The notes: generated from the letters alone by a model not told the origin. Positions 26,787 through 37,070 are shown, numbered from the stretch's first letter. The stretch is 64,000 nucleotides of DNA from Phocicoccus pinnipedialis (GCF_903994035.1 NZ_CAJEWB010000010.1:186001-250000), one strand, 5' to 3'. Numbers and translations: made by a program.

Positions 26787-27455
26787 TTATTTTATATTCA
26801 ACAAGCGGTCTTCTGCACGTTTACGTTTCTGTCCTTCTCTACACATGTATAGTAGAGGGCATTCTCCACATTTTGGATTTCTCGCTAAACAGTGATATCT
26901 ACCAAAAAATATCAATTGATGGTGTGCGATACTCCATCTCTCTTCTGGAATTTTTCTCATCAAGGTTTCTTCTACTTGAAGCACACTATCTTTGTATCTC
27001 GCGATGCCTAATCGTTTTGATACGCGCTCTACATGCGTATCTACAGCAATTCTTGGAGTGTTAAAAGCAACGGAAAGAACCACGTTTGCTGTCTTTCTAC
27101 CTACTCCAGCTAACGTAATGAGATCATCATAATTCGCAGGTACTTCACCATTAAAATTATCAATTAAGTCTCTACATAGCTTTTGGATGTTTTTTGCTTT
27201 ATTTCTGTATAAACCAATAATCTTGATATCATTTTGAAGCTCTTCCAAAGGCACATTTAAATAATCTTCAGGTGTCTGATACTTTTGAAATAAAGTATCA
27301 GTTACTCTGTTTACCATGATGTCTGTTGTTTGTGCCGATAAAAGTACAGCAATCGTCAGTTCGAATGAATTCGAATAGTTGAGCTCTGCTTCAGCGTCTG
27401 GGAACATATCCGCGATGATATCAAGCGCTTCAATCGTCCTTTTTTTACTTAGCAT
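26787..27455 (-). CDS. nth: Endonuclease III
   Basis: This 222-residue base-excision repair enzyme removes oxidised pyrimidines and nicks the abasic site. It has the helix-hairpin-helix LAGVGRKTANVVLS with catalytic Lys, the catalytic Asp in AVDTHVERVSKRLG and the 4Fe-4S cluster cysteines in CLARNPKCGECPLLYMC (C-X6-C-X2-C-X5-C). It starts four bases after dnaD ends, the conserved dnaD-nth pair. Confidence 0.95.
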   Translation of the reverse strand: MLSKKRTIEALDIIADMFPDAEAELNYSNSFELTIAVLLSAQTTDIMVNRVTDTLFQKYQTPEDYLNVPLEELQNDIKIIGLYRNKAKNIQKLCRDLIDNFNGEVPANYDDLITLAGVGRKTANVVLSVAFNTPRIAVDTHVERVSKRLGIARYKDSVLQVEETLMRKIPEERWSIAHHQLIFFGRYHCLARNPKCGECPLLYMCREGQKRKRAEDRLLNIK

Positions 27456-27459
27456 TTAC

Positions 27460-28059
27460 TTATTCTCCATCCAACCAATTTTTAGGTTTTAAATAGTTAC
27501 CATCTACTTCTTTTTCTTTTTTCTTCAACGTACTTAATATACGTTCTACATATTGAAGAGAACTTACATCATTTTTAAATGCGATGTCGACGCCTTCCTT
27601 AATAGTTTCGGGGTCATAGTTATCCGTGCTTAACCATTCACTGATACGCTCAAATTCTGCAGGTGTTAAAGCACGTCCATATAACCCTTCAATATATTGG
27701 AAAACTTCGCTTATCACTTCTTTGCTTGTTTCTTTTGATTCAACTGAAGGGGATAAAAACTGTTCAAGTTTTTTATAGAGCGTATCAAACGTATACTTTT
27801 CAACCCACTTATTATCTATTTCCTTTGTTTCAATACCAATTAAATCAAGTTGAATCAAGTCTTGGATTATACCAACTACTTCTTGCTTTGTCATAGTAGT
27901 ACCACTGATTAGAGAATCAAAGCCATTGAATTCTTCTTTCTGTCTCTCGATTAAACGTAAAAGTACTACAAGTGACTTTTCATTTAAATCTAGTTCAGCA
28001 TAATGATCAAAAAGAATCTTATTTACAGGCAGTTGAATATACTTTATATAATTGTCCAT
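27460..28059 (-). CDS. dnaD: DNA replication initiation protein DnaD
   Basis: This 199-residue protein has the N-terminal winged-helix DDBH1-type domain (about residues 1-100) and the C-terminal DDBH2 region with LTPAEFERISEWLSTDNYDPETIKEGVDIAF and the closing YLKPKNWLDGE near-match to the family YxxxIxxxW motif. DnaD helps load the replicative helicase at oriC and restart sites. AGGAGG lies before its ATG. Confidence 0.9.
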   Translation of the reverse strand: MDNYIKYIQLPVNKILFDHYAELDLNEKSLVVLLRLIERQKEEFNGFDSLISGTTMTKQEVVGIIQDLIQLDLIGIETKEIDNKWVEKYTFDTLYKKLEQFLSPSVESKETSKEVISEVFQYIEGLYGRALTPAEFERISEWLSTDNYDPETIKEGVDIAFKNDVSSLQYVERILSTLKKKEKEVDGNYLKPKNWLDGE

Positions 28060-28075
28060 AATACCTCCTATAAAT

Positions 28076-28108
28076 AAAGAGATATTAGTGAACTAATATC
28101 TCTTTAAG
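28076..28108 (-). terminator. Candidate terminator after asnS
   Basis: A 14-bp stem (AAAGAGATATTAGT, ACTAATATCTCTTT) with a two-base nominal loop lies after the asnS stop at 28117 and before dnaD. The following T tract is short (TTTATTTATA), so termination may be partial. Confidence 0.65.
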
Positions 28109-28116
28109 TGTAAGTC

Positions 28117-29406
28117 TTAAGGTTCTAATCTGTTTAGTAATCTTGGGAATGGTGCAGTTTCTCTCACATGCTTCACTCCACTTAACCATGCAACAGTTCT
28201 TTCAAGCCCAAGACCGAATCCTGAATGTGGAACAGAACCGTAGCGACGAAGATCAAGGTACCATTGGTACGTATCTACGTCCATATTTAATTCTTTAATA
28301 CGCGCAAGTAACATATCGTAATCAGAAGTACGCTCTGATCCACCGATGACTTCACCGTAACCTTCAGGAGCAATTAAATCCGCACACAATACAGTTCTTG
28401 GATCTTCTGGGTTTTCCTTCATGTAGAATGATTTGATTGCTTTTGGATAGTTTACGATGAATACAGGCTTGTCAAAGTGGTTTGCAATCGCAGTTTCATG
28501 TGGTGCGCCAAAGTCATCGCCCCACTCTATATCGTCAAATCCTTCTTTGTGAAGGAAATCAATCGCATCTGTGTAAGAGATTCTTGGGAATGGTGCTTTG
28601 ATTTTTTCTAAAGCAGTGATATCTCTATCTAACGCTTCTAAATCAAGTTTACAATTCTTTAAAACTTGTTCTGCAAGATATTGAACATACTCTTCTTGAA
28701 GTTTTAAGCTGTCTTCGTGATCGTAGAACGCCATCTCTGGTTCAATCATCCAGAATTCAATTAAGTGGCGTCTAGTTTTAGATTTTTCAGCTCTAAATGT
28801 TGGACCAAATGTAAACACCTTACCATGAGCCATTGCAGCAGCTTCTGCATGTAACTGACCACTCTGTGATAGGTATGCATCCTCTTCAAAATATTTCGTG
28901 TGGAAGAGCTCTGTAGTCCCTTCTGCTGAGCTTGCTGTTAGAATTGGTGTATCGATTTTTTTGAATCCATGGTCAAAGAAGAAATCATATGTGCTTTTGA
29001 TAATCTGATTTCTAATGCTCATAACAGCATGTTGTTTTCTTGAACGTAACCATAGATGACGATTGTCTAATAAGAATTCAGGACCGTGTTCTTTAGGAGT
29101 AATTGGATAGCCTTCAGCAGCTTGAATCACTTCTATAGCAGTAACTTCCATTTCATATCCAAAACTTGAACGGCCGTCTTCTTTAATTTTACCAGTAACA
29201 AACATTGAAGTTTCTTGTGTTAAATGTTTAGCTGTTTCAAATAAATTTTCGTCGTTAGCTTTAACAACTACTCCTTGCATAAACCCTGTCCCGTCTCTTA
29301 ATTGAAGGAATTGAATTTTTCCGCTCCCTCTTTTTTGCAGCAACCAACAACCAATAGTTACTGTTTTACCATTATGTTTTGGTACTTCGTTAATCGTAAT
29401 CTTCAT
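28117..29406 (-). CDS. asnS: Asparaginyl-tRNA synthetase
   Basis: This 429-residue class II synthetase has the N-terminal OB-fold anticodon-binding domain ([29 protein letters not shown]), motif 2 ([27 protein letters not shown]) and motif 3 ([15 protein letters not shown]). It charges tRNA-Asn with asparagine. It follows aspB by nine bases, with no room for a T-box leader between them. Confidence 0.95.
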   Translation of the reverse strand: MKITINEVPKHNGKTVTIGCWLLQKRGSGKIQFLQLRDGTGFMQGVVVKANDENLFETAKHLTQETSMFVTGKIKEDGRSSFGYEMEVTAIEVIQAAEGYPITPKEHGPEFLLDNRHLWLRSRKQHAVMSIRNQIIKSTYDFFFDHGFKKIDTPILTASSAEGTTELFHTKYFEEDAYLSQSGQLHAEAAAMAHGKVFTFGPTFRAEKSKTRRHLIEFWMIEPEMAFYDHEDSLKLQEEYVQYLAEQVLKNCKLDLEALDRDITALEKIKAPFPRISYTDAIDFLHKEGFDDIEWGDDFGAPHETAIANHFDKPVFIVNYPKAIKSFYMKENPEDPRTVLCADLIAPEGYGEVIGGSERTSDYDMLLARIKELNMDVDTYQWYLDLRRYGSVPHSGFGLGLERTVAWLSGVKHVRETAPFPRLLNRLEP

Positions 29407-29415
29407 GAAATAATC

Positions 29416-30609
29416 CTACTTTCGTATATTTTCTAGTTTTTCATTAATAAATATTTTGAGACGATTCATTGCCTCATTCAGCGTGTCTTCATCAACTGCA
29501 TAACTCAACCTTAAATTGTTTGGGTATCCAAATGCAGATCCCGGAACTAAAGCCACATGTTTCTCGCTGAGTAATGCTTTTAAGAAGTCATCCACTGTAT
29601 TAAATCCACACTTTTTTGCAGTATCTTTAAAGTATGGGAAAAGGTAAAACGCACCCTGCGGTTTAATGCACTCTACATAAGGTAATTCTACCATTTTTTT
29701 ATAGGCATTATCGCGTCTTTTTCTGAATAATTGATTATATTCATCTAAAAATGTGCGTTCCATATCGTATGCTGCAACTGCTGCATATTGTGCGGGTGTT
29801 GAAACGCTTGACACGAGTTGGCTTTGCAACTTCGTAATTGCGCTGATTACTTCACGGTCACCACACGCGTACCCTACTCTCCAACCTGTCATTGCATGTG
29901 ATTTACTGACACCATTAATGACGATTGTTTTTTTCTTCATTTTCTCTGACATTGATGCGATAGAAATATGTTCACCATCGTAGACTAATACTTCATATAT
30001 TTCGTCCGCAATCACAATGATGTCTTTATCATCTAAATAATCGGCAAGTGCTTTTAATTCCTCTCTTGTATAGACAGACCCTGTGGGATTATTTGGTGAG
30101 TTTAGTACAAGTATCTTTGTTTTTTCCGTCATAAATTGATCGAGAATCTTTGGGGTTAACTTGTACTCATTTTCTGCCGTTGTATGTGCGATTACAGGTA
30201 CCCCTTCAGCTAGCTTCACTTGCTCTGTATATGTCACCCAAAACGGATTTGGAACTACAACCTCGTCACCTGGATCTAGTAGGGCCATAAATATGTTATA
30301 AAGTACTTGCTTTGCTCCAGATCCGACAAAAATTTCGTCTAAATCATAACTAAGTGCATTGTCTCTTTGCATCTTTTCTTGAATCTTTAGTTTTAATTCC
30401 GGGAGCCCATCCGTAGCGACATACTTGGTATTACCTTGTTTTGCCATCGTGTTTGCATAATGTATAATCTCTTCTGGAGTTGTAAAATCCGGTTCTCCCA
30501 CAGAGAGACTAATAACGTCTATACCCTCATTTTTTAGACATCTAGAAAGGTTTGTTATTTCGACTGTTTGACTTCTTGATAGTGTTTTAATTCGTTTGGA
30601 GATTTGCAA
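29416..30609 (-). CDS. aspB: Aspartate aminotransferase (class I, AspB type)
   Basis: This PLP enzyme of about 397 residues interconverts aspartate and oxaloacetate. It has LSVGEPDFTTPEEI, GAKQVLYNIFMALLDPGDEVVVPNPFWVTY, VLNSPNNPTGSVY, ADEIYEVLVYD and the PLP lysine in NGVSKSHAMTGWRVGY. The start is the TTG at 30609 (MQISKRI), with GAGGTGA seven bases before it; GTG at 30618 overlaps that site. It feeds asparagine and lysine precursors; asnS follows it. Confidence 0.9.
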   Translation of the reverse strand: MQISKRIKTLSRSQTVEITNLSRCLKNEGIDVISLSVGEPDFTTPEEIIHYANTMAKQGNTKYVATDGLPELKLKIQEKMQRDNALSYDLDEIFVGSGAKQVLYNIFMALLDPGDEVVVPNPFWVTYTEQVKLAEGVPVIAHTTAENEYKLTPKILDQFMTEKTKILVLNSPNNPTGSVYTREELKALADYLDDKDIIVIADEIYEVLVYDGEHISIASMSEKMKKKTIVINGVSKSHAMTGWRVGYACGDREVISAITKLQSQLVSSVSTPAQYAAVAAYDMERTFLDEYNQLFRKRRDNAYKKMVELPYVECIKPQGAFYLFPYFKDTAKKCGFNTVDDFLKALLSEKHVALVPGSAFGYPNNLRLSYAVDEDTLNEAMNRLKIFINEKLENIRK

Positions 30610-30638
30610 ACAAGTCACCTCTTTTCGTATTTACTTAA

Positions 30639-33149
30639 TTATAGGTCGGATAGCCAATCATTAAAAGAATATCTATCTTGGTAAGTAATATTATCCTTCT
30701 CGAAATATTTTAAGAAAGCATTACTATAATTCTTCGTCAATAATCTCTCATCAAAGAGAATGAGCTTACCTTTATCCCTATCTGTGCGTTTTAGACGGCC
30801 TAATATTTGTCTAAAGATAAAGACAGCTTCTGGTAAATCTTTTCTATAAAAGTTTTTAAAGTTATCTTTTTCAGGTACAGGAAATGGAAGTTTAGTTAAG
30901 AACATGATCTTTTCATCAGTGTTTTCTATGTTGACCCCTTCTGTAAAAGATGACGTTGCTAGCAGCAAGCAACGATTCAATTGATTGTATTGAATTAACA
31001 ATTTGTCTGGTGGAATTTTAGGTGTCTGTTTTAAGACTGGAATGTCGTTAAATAGACCTGTATCCATCATCATTTCGTATGTCTCATTCAGTTGTTCATA
31101 ATTTGTGAAAAGAATAACGGCTTTTTGATTCTTGCTTTCAAGCAGAAGTGTCATATAATCAATCAAATCAAGCATGAAGTTATCTTCATTTTTGTAATTT
31201 GAGATATCATTTGGAATAAATAGTTCGACATATTTAAACAAAGATTCAGATCTGATGATATGCTCCTCAAATGAAGATTCACCGAACCATTTCTCTAGAT
31301 GCTTAAATTCCCCTTTTACTTCTAAAGTTCCTGAAATGAGCACTTGGGAATCAATCTGCTGTGCTTTTTTGTAAAGGGCATCTTTGGAATCTTTCAAAAC
31401 AATAAATTCTGTCTTAGTATGATTTTTAGCTCGTTTAATTTCGAACGCATTCTTATTAATTGCATGTAGAATCTTAGAAAGCTTTATTTTATAGTTGTGA
31501 AGGTAGTTAAAGAGATTCTGAAACTCTTTAGTACCAAACAACATGTTAATAAACATATTAACTTTCTCTATTGATGTATTGATATATTTTTTTGCAAGTT
31601 CAATATCATGGTTATTGAATGCTTGATAGATGATGTCGATACATTCACTGATTTCGGAAATGATTGTATCAAAATAATGTCCGTTTTGAGATTCGTTGTG
31701 TTTTAAGTAATCCGTCAATAACTGGTCTTTTTTATCCAATCCAATTTGACTCATTAAGAATTTTAAGTCTGGATATTTAAAGGTCTCCTTCAGACTTGTC
31801 TCTAGAGCACTTTTAAGCTGATGTGCCTCGTCGACAACAATATGTGCGGTAGGAATTGCCTCTAAGCAATTAAACAAATAATAATGGTTCGTAATGACGA
31901 TATTAGAGTTTTTAGCACGCTTCAGGGATTCTTGGTAAAAATAATCATTTGAGGTACTGTTTTGATTCAATGCAGATATATAATACATCCGTTCTGGTCC
32001 CCTAAGATCTATTTCTGATAAATCACCAGACAGGGTCTCTTCTAACCAGACAAGTAACTTTAGTTTTAGCATCATTATCTCTTGATTGTCATTACCGAGC
32101 TTCATGAGCGTGTTTACTGCTTCTAGGTCAACATAGTTGCCCTTACCTTTCAGCATTGAAATATTGTAGTTTTCAATATTAGATGATTTTAATAAATCTT
32201 GTACAGAGTTAAAGAACAGCTGGTTTTGTAAGAGTTTCTTACTCGTTGAAATGAGTACTTGGTTCCCTGTCTCATCACTATAAACGATGCTTGCGATTAG
32301 CATGGCTTCGCTCTTACCAAGTCCTGTATAAGCTTCAATCGCTGCTTTCTTATTATTCTTTAATGCATCATAAATAATATAAATCAGTTCAAGTTGTTCA
32401 TCTCTATGCTTAAAGTTTTTGTACGTTAAGAAAGCCTGGTATAACGACTCAATCTTAAAATTATACGTATCTTCTTTATAAACATCTAGTTTACGGACCA
32501 ATATATCGTCTATGCGTATTAATTCATCATTGCTGATCTCACTTGTACTTGAAATAGATGAAAACAGAAGACTCGCAATGTCATCATCTAAATATTTTGC
32601 GATCTTATACATCCTGATTTGTGTGTGACGGTTTATGTTTGACAGCTGACTAAAAATGCACAACAAGAGATGTGCGGTTGCCTTAGCATCATCCAACGCA
32701 CGATGTGCGCGAATGAGTTCAATACCCAGTGATTCGGTCAACGGTGCTAATTGATATGTACGCTCCATTGGATATATGATTTTAGATAATGTTACTGTAT
32801 CGAGTTTTTGAATCGGTGTATAATCGATACCTTCATTTTTAAAAGCGTTTCTTAAAAATGTGAGGTCAAAACTCACATTATGTGCAACGAATGTACAGTC
32901 CTTAATCATCTCGTATATTTCACGAGCCTTAGATTTAAATGTCGGTGCATTTTTTATCATATCGATAGTGATATCTGTCAGCTCAGAAATAAATGGAGAT
33001 ATGTAATCCGTGTCACAGAAAAAAGTGCTGTACTCATCAACGATTTCTCCGTTTTCTACGAATACAACACCAAATTCTAATATTTTATCAGTATTAAAGT
33101 TGTTACCAGAGGTTTCTAAATCTATTACTGCGTATCTCTGATTTAACAT
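30639..33149 (-). CDS. dinG: DinG family helicase with N-terminal 3'-5' exonuclease domain
   Basis: This 836-residue protein begins with a DnaQ-like exonuclease domain (VIDLETSGNNF, FVAHNVSFDLTFLRN, HRALDDAKATAHL) and continues into a superfamily 2 helicase-like domain with Walker A EAYTGLGKSEAML, DEAH box VVDEAHQL, SFTEGVNIEN and QILGRLKRT. The iron-sulfur cysteines of E. coli DinG are not visible, as in S. aureus DinG, which works as a nuclease rather than a helicase. It lies between birA and aspB, the usual Bacillales position. Confidence 0.9.
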   Translation of the reverse strand: MLNQRYAVIDLETSGNNFNTDKILEFGVVFVENGEIVDEYSTFFCDTDYISPFISELTDITIDMIKNAPTFKSKAREIYEMIKDCTFVAHNVSFDLTFLRNAFKNEGIDYTPIQKLDTVTLSKIIYPMERTYQLAPLTESLGIELIRAHRALDDAKATAHLLLCIFSQLSNINRHTQIRMYKIAKYLDDDIASLLFSSISSTSEISNDELIRIDDILVRKLDVYKEDTYNFKIESLYQAFLTYKNFKHRDEQLELIYIIYDALKNNKKAAIEAYTGLGKSEAMLIASIVYSDETGNQVLISTSKKLLQNQLFFNSVQDLLKSSNIENYNISMLKGKGNYVDLEAVNTLMKLGNDNQEIMMLKLKLLVWLEETLSGDLSEIDLRGPERMYYISALNQNSTSNDYFYQESLKRAKNSNIVITNHYYLFNCLEAIPTAHIVVDEAHQLKSALETSLKETFKYPDLKFLMSQIGLDKKDQLLTDYLKHNESQNGHYFDTIISEISECIDIIYQAFNNHDIELAKKYINTSIEKVNMFINMLFGTKEFQNLFNYLHNYKIKLSKILHAINKNAFEIKRAKNHTKTEFIVLKDSKDALYKKAQQIDSQVLISGTLEVKGEFKHLEKWFGESSFEEHIIRSESLFKYVELFIPNDISNYKNEDNFMLDLIDYMTLLLESKNQKAVILFTNYEQLNETYEMMMDTGLFNDIPVLKQTPKIPPDKLLIQYNQLNRCLLLATSSFTEGVNIENTDEKIMFLTKLPFPVPEKDNFKNFYRKDLPEAVFIFRQILGRLKRTDRDKGKLILFDERLLTKNYSNAFLKYFEKDNITYQDRYSFNDWLSDL

Positions 33150-33164
33150 AGTTTTTCACCAAAT

Positions 33165-33929
33165 TTATATATTTAAGTCTGCACTCATAATAGTTCTTAT
33201 TTTACCCGATTCGTCATAAACTTTCAAAAATCCACGATCATCAATATCAACTGCTTTTCCCTTGAATTGTTCGTCAAGAGTCGTGAAAGTAAATTCATTG
33301 CCAAGGGCGTTCGAATATTTGAGGTACTCTTCTCTCACTTTAGAGAATGGAACAGATCGGTATAGACCATAATAATGATTTACTTTTTTAAGCAATTGAT
33401 GTGTAAAAACCTGGATGTTTACCTTAGATTCAAAGACATCTGAAAGTGTGATGGCAGTCTCAACTAACTCATGTCTAGTAGGGTTTAGGTTGATACCAAT
33501 ACCTAAAATAATACCTTCCTCATCGCCAGAGTTATAATACTCGGTTAATAAACCACTTACTTTTTTGCCATTTAAATAAACATCGTTCGGCCATTTTAAA
33601 ACGATTTCATCGGTATAATATTTAAATGTCTCTACTAGAGCGAGTGAGATAAATAGATTAAAAGCAGATAGCCTGTCTCTATCGACATTGTCTTTAAAGA
33701 CAAAAGATCCGTAAAAACCACCATTGATTGGTGATTTCCACTCTCGTTTAAAGCGACCAACTCCATTTGTCTGTTCTTCAGCAATAACAACAAAGTTCTT
33801 GCTTTTTAAAGAAAAATATTCTTTAGCACGAGTCTGTGTTGAATCCACAGATTTTTCAAAAATGACTTCATTAATGTATTTTAGGTTTATTTCGAAATTA
33901 TCTATATTATGAATAGTTTTCTTGCTCAT
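33165..33929 (-). CDS. birA: Biotin-protein ligase lacking the repressor domain
   Basis: This 254-residue protein attaches biotin to biotin-dependent carboxylases. It has the catalytic core only: DSTQTRAKEYF, ADEQTNGVGRFKREW-type biotin loop (EEQTNGVGRFKREW), WPNDVYLNGKKVSGLLTE and IGINLN, then the C-terminal SH3-like domain. S. aureus BirA is about 70 residues longer because of an N-terminal winged helix that represses biotin genes; here that domain is missing. The start overlaps the end of cca by 23 bases. Confidence 0.88.
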   Translation of the reverse strand: MSKKTIHNIDNFEINLKYINEVIFEKSVDSTQTRAKEYFSLKSKNFVVIAEEQTNGVGRFKREWKSPINGGFYGSFVFKDNVDRDRLSAFNLFISLALVETFKYYTDEIVLKWPNDVYLNGKKVSGLLTEYYNSGDEEGIILGIGINLNPTRHELVETAITLSDVFESKVNIQVFTHQLLKKVNHYYGLYRSVPFSKVREEYLKYSNALGNEFTFTTLDEQFKGKAVDIDDRGFLKVYDESGKIRTIMSADLNI

Positions 33930-35088
33930 ATTTAACCCACTCTAGAATGTCTTTTTCGTTGTTCATTAAGCGTCCCATAATGACTTCTCCTTCGATTTTC
34001 GAAAGGAGTTCTTGTAACCATGGGCCACCGCGTTTATTTAACTTTTCCATTAATATTCGACCATTGATTTTAAGTTCAGAACGCTTTTTTATTGGTAATT
34101 TCAGCTTTTCGTTTTGTGCATCCTTTAACCTTTTAATTAATGATTCATCAAGTATTGGATTCAATTCTAACAATATTAAAGTGTTATCTAAAATTTCGTC
34201 AGAATATTTATATGCAATCCTTTTTGACTCTAAATTACCTCTAGCTTCATCTAATAATCTGAGGGAGTTATTAATATAACGTGTTTCTTTATTAGAAAGC
34301 TTTAAAACGTTCTTATAAGCCATGGTTCTATCTTTGATATGCTGTACGATAATTTCATCTTTTAGACTATGTGCGTTTGTATTTATAATTTCCGCAGCAG
34401 ATAATGAATTGAAAAATGGAATCTGCATATACATATTTGTATTTACAAAAGCTTTTTTAGCTTCATTAACATTCTTACCTTCGTATAGTTTTTTTAACTC
34501 TTTAACGATGCGTTCGATTGATACATGCTTGATTAGAGAGATATTTTTTCTAATTGCGTTCTCAGTTTCTTTAGTTAAAGTGAAATCAAGCTGCGAGATA
34601 AACCTAACGGCGCGTAGCATTCTGAGTGCATCTTCATTAAAACGCTCGTCAGCAATACCAACGGTTTCTATACGTTTATATTTTATTGCAATGTGTCCAT
34701 CAAATGGATCCACGATATTCATATTCTTATCCATCGCAATAGCGTTCATTGTAAAATCTCTTCTAGACAAGTCTTCTAATAGAGATGTCGTAAAACTAAC
34801 TGAATCGGGTCGTCTATGATCAGTATAGCTCGTTTCTGTACGATACGTCGTAACTTCAATTGGTTCATTATCAAGTAATACAATTACAGTGCCGTGTTCA
34901 ATACCAACATCTATAGTTTTTTTAAAAAGATCTTTAATTGTATCAGGTCGTGCATTGGTCGTAACATCCACATCATGGATTTCACGCCCCATATAAAAGT
35001 CTCTGACAGAACCACCAACAAAATACGCGTCAAAGCCATGAGTTTCTAGAGTTTCTAGGACGAATTTTGCATGGTCAAATTTATTCAT
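33907..35088 (-). CDS. cca: CCA tRNA nucleotidyltransferase
   Basis: This 393-residue enzyme adds the CCA end to tRNAs. It has the class II nucleotidyltransferase signature YFVGGSVRDFYMGREIHDVDVTT with metal-binding Asp pair, IEVTTYRTE, RRDFTMNAIAMD and ERFNEDALRMLRAVRF. The start is the ATG at 35088, six bases after GGTGA; another ATG at 35094 abuts that site. It overlaps bshA by eight bases. Confidence 0.93.
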   Translation of the reverse strand: MNKFDHAKFVLETLETHGFDAYFVGGSVRDFYMGREIHDVDVTTNARPDTIKDLFKKTIDVGIEHGTVIVLLDNEPIEVTTYRTETSYTDHRRPDSVSFTTSLLEDLSRRDFTMNAIAMDKNMNIVDPFDGHIAIKYKRIETVGIADERFNEDALRMLRAVRFISQLDFTLTKETENAIRKNISLIKHVSIERIVKELKKLYEGKNVNEAKKAFVNTNMYMQIPFFNSLSAAEIINTNAHSLKDEIIVQHIKDRTMAYKNVLKLSNKETRYINNSLRLLDEARGNLESKRIAYKYSDEILDNTLILLELNPILDESLIKRLKDAQNEKLKLPIKKRSELKINGRILMEKLNKRGGPWLQELLSKIEGEVIMGRLMNNEKDILEWVKYEQENYS

Positions 35089-36226
35089 TATCATTCACCG
35101 TTAGGAGTGACTGATATGTTTCTAAATATTCGCCTACAATTTTTTCTTCGCTAAATCGTGTTTTGATATCTTCAATCATCGCTTTTTGGAATTTTTGGTA
35201 TTTGTTTTCGTCAGTTAAAAGATCTATCGCGTATTGTCCAGCAGCTTTATAGTCACCAACTTCAACTATCATTCCTGTTTCACCATGCTTAATGACCTCT
35301 TTTATACCACCAGCACTTGAACCAATTGGTACACTACCACAGTTCATTGCTTCTAATAAAGCGAGTCCAAAGCTTTCTTTCTCGCTTAATAGCATAAATA
35401 GATCACTCATCTTATAAAGAGATACAACGTCTGATTGTTGGCCAACAAGCAATACTTTGTCTTCAATACCGAGAGATTTGATGATGTTTTTCACATTGAT
35501 TGCTTCCGGTCCATCCCCTACGAGTACGAGTACGGCATCAACGTGCTTTTGAACTTCACCAAAAGCACGAACGATTGTATCAATACGTTTTATTTTTCTA
35601 AAGTTGGATGAATGCATAATGACTTTAGTATCCTCGTGGATACCATATCGTTTTTTCATCTCTCTTTTTACTTCCTCGCGATTATCCATGTTAAACTTGT
35701 CTTCATCAACAAAGTTATAAATAGTGATAATGTCTTTATTTGGATGCAAGATATCTAATGTCTCTTGTTTCAGGCTTTCTGAAACAGCTGTTGTAATATC
35801 CGACTTCTCGATTCCAAATCGTATTGCTCTTTCTAGCGATCTATCATGTCCTAAAACAGTAATATCTGTTCCATGAAGTGTCGTTACTATCCCAACCTTA
35901 CGCTCAGCCATATGGTTAGCGAGAATTCCAGCAACAGCGTGTGGAATCGCATAGTGCATATGTATGACGTCAAGTTCTTGTGTATCTATTACATCTGCAA
36001 TTTTAGAAGCTAATGTAATGTCATAAGGCCTATATTTAAATACATTGTAGTCATTGATTTCGACAGTATGAACATATATGTTTGGTACGTTTCCTGATAG
36101 GCGGAACGGTACACTGGAGGAAATGAAATGGATTTCATGACCGAGTTCAGCCATCTGTAATGCGAGTTCAGTTGCAATAATACCACTACCTCCAACACTT
36201 GGGTAACATGTTACTCCAATTTTCAT
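35081..36226 (-). CDS. bshA: N-acetyl-alpha-D-glucosaminyl-L-malate synthase BshA
   Basis: BshA, a GT4 glycosyltransferase, joins UDP-GlcNAc to malate, the first step of bacillithiol synthesis. The 381-residue protein begins MKIGVTCYPSVGGSGIIATEL, as in B. subtilis BshA, and has HMHYAIPHAV, TTLHGTDITVLGHD, NFRKIKRIDTIV and the C-terminal ESFGLALLEAMNCG. The start is the ATG at 36226 with GGGAGGT upstream; the longer frame runs into the preceding gene. It pairs with the bacilliredoxin in this window. Confidence 0.95.
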   Translation of the reverse strand: MKIGVTCYPSVGGSGIIATELALQMAELGHEIHFISSSVPFRLSGNVPNIYVHTVEINDYNVFKYRPYDITLASKIADVIDTQELDVIHMHYAIPHAVAGILANHMAERKVGIVTTLHGTDITVLGHDRSLERAIRFGIEKSDITTAVSESLKQETLDILHPNKDIITIYNFVDEDKFNMDNREEVKREMKKRYGIHEDTKVIMHSSNFRKIKRIDTIVRAFGEVQKHVDAVLVLVGDGPEAINVKNIIKSLGIEDKVLLVGQQSDVVSLYKMSDLFMLLSEKESFGLALLEAMNCGSVPIGSSAGGIKEVIKHGETGMIVEVGDYKAAGQYAIDLLTDENKYQKFQKAMIEDIKTRFSEEKIVGEYLETYQSLLTVNDNE

Positions 36227-36288
36227 AAACCATACCTCCCTAAAGTTATATAAATATAAGTATAAATGTAATTTAATCGTTTGTGAAA

Positions 36289-36316
36289 TTAAAAAACCGC
36301 CAATACAGGCGGTTTT
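36289..36316 (-). terminator. Terminator after the YugP-type peptidase gene
   Basis: A stem of about 9 bp (AAAACCGCC / GGCGGTTTT) at 36293-36316 is followed on the minus strand by TTAATTTC. It overlaps the last two bases of the peptidase stop and lies upstream of bshA. Confidence 0.8.
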
Positions 36317-37013
36317 AGTTGTTTCTTGCAATTAATATTAGACGGAAAAGCTCAGCAACTGCAACTGCTGTTGCTGCGACATAAGTCATTGCTGCAGCGT
36401 TTAGTACTTTTTTTGCATGTCTATATTCTTTTTCATCGACAATGTTTAATTGTTGAATCTGTCTCATTGCTCTGTTAGATGCGTCAAATTCTACAGGTAA
36501 AGTAACTACTTGGAACAACACTGAGAATGCGAATAACGCAATCCCACCCCATAGTAGATAAGTACCTAGTGTTGGACCTGAAGTTTGTATACCGACAGTT
36601 AGTACAATACCTGCCATGATCAGAATAAACGAAAATTTACTTCCGATATTCGCGAGCGGGAATAAAGCTGAACGGAAGTTTAAGAAGTGATATCCAGTCG
36701 CGTGTTGGATTGCGTGTCCAACTTCGTGAGCTGCAACAGCAGTGCCAGAAACACTTGGTTTGTCATAGTTATCAGGAGATAATACAACAACTTTTTTACC
36801 TGGATCATAGTGGTCAGTTAAACGACCTTGTCCTCTTAATACTTCTACATCATAAATACCATTTTCTCTAAGAATCATTTCAGCGACTTCTTTACCGGTA
36901 AGTCCACTTGTAGAACGTACCTTAGAATACTTGTTAAATGTTGAAGTTACATTCGCTTGAGCCATCATCGGCACAATCATTAATATAACAAAATAAAGAA
37001 TATACATTAACAC
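36315..37013 (-). CDS. Membrane zinc metallopeptidase (YugP family)
   Basis: This 232-residue membrane protein has an N-terminal hydrophobic helix, the zinc motif HEVGH in AVAAHEVGHAIQHATGYHFL, and two or three further transmembrane segments (about 125-180 and near the end). It matches the YugP/DUF1751-type zinc peptidases of Bacillales. The substrate is unknown. It lies in the qcr-bshA interval with its own terminator. Confidence 0.88.
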   Translation of the reverse strand: MLMYILYFVILMIVPMMAQANVTSTFNKYSKVRSTSGLTGKEVAEMILRENGIYDVEVLRGQGRLTDHYDPGKKVVVLSPDNYDKPSVSGTAVAAHEVGHAIQHATGYHFLNFRSALFPLANIGSKFSFILIMAGIVLTVGIQTSGPTLGTYLLWGGIALFAFSVLFQVVTLPVEFDASNRAMRQIQQLNIVDEKEYRHAKKVLNAAAMTYVAATAVAVAELFRLILIARNN

Positions 37014-37070
37014 TATAATCTCTCCTATCTTTCTAATATGATTTTACTTTATGTGACAATTTAAAGTCAA

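Noticed and set aside
28060-29415. A T-box leader before asnS.
   Set aside because: Only nine bases separate aspB and asnS, and no specifier-loop structure can fit.
36227-36331. An N-terminal extension of BshA of about 35 residues.
   Set aside because: It overlaps the preceding gene's end and the terminator, and known BshA proteins begin at MKIG; the ATG at 36226 has GGGAGGT.
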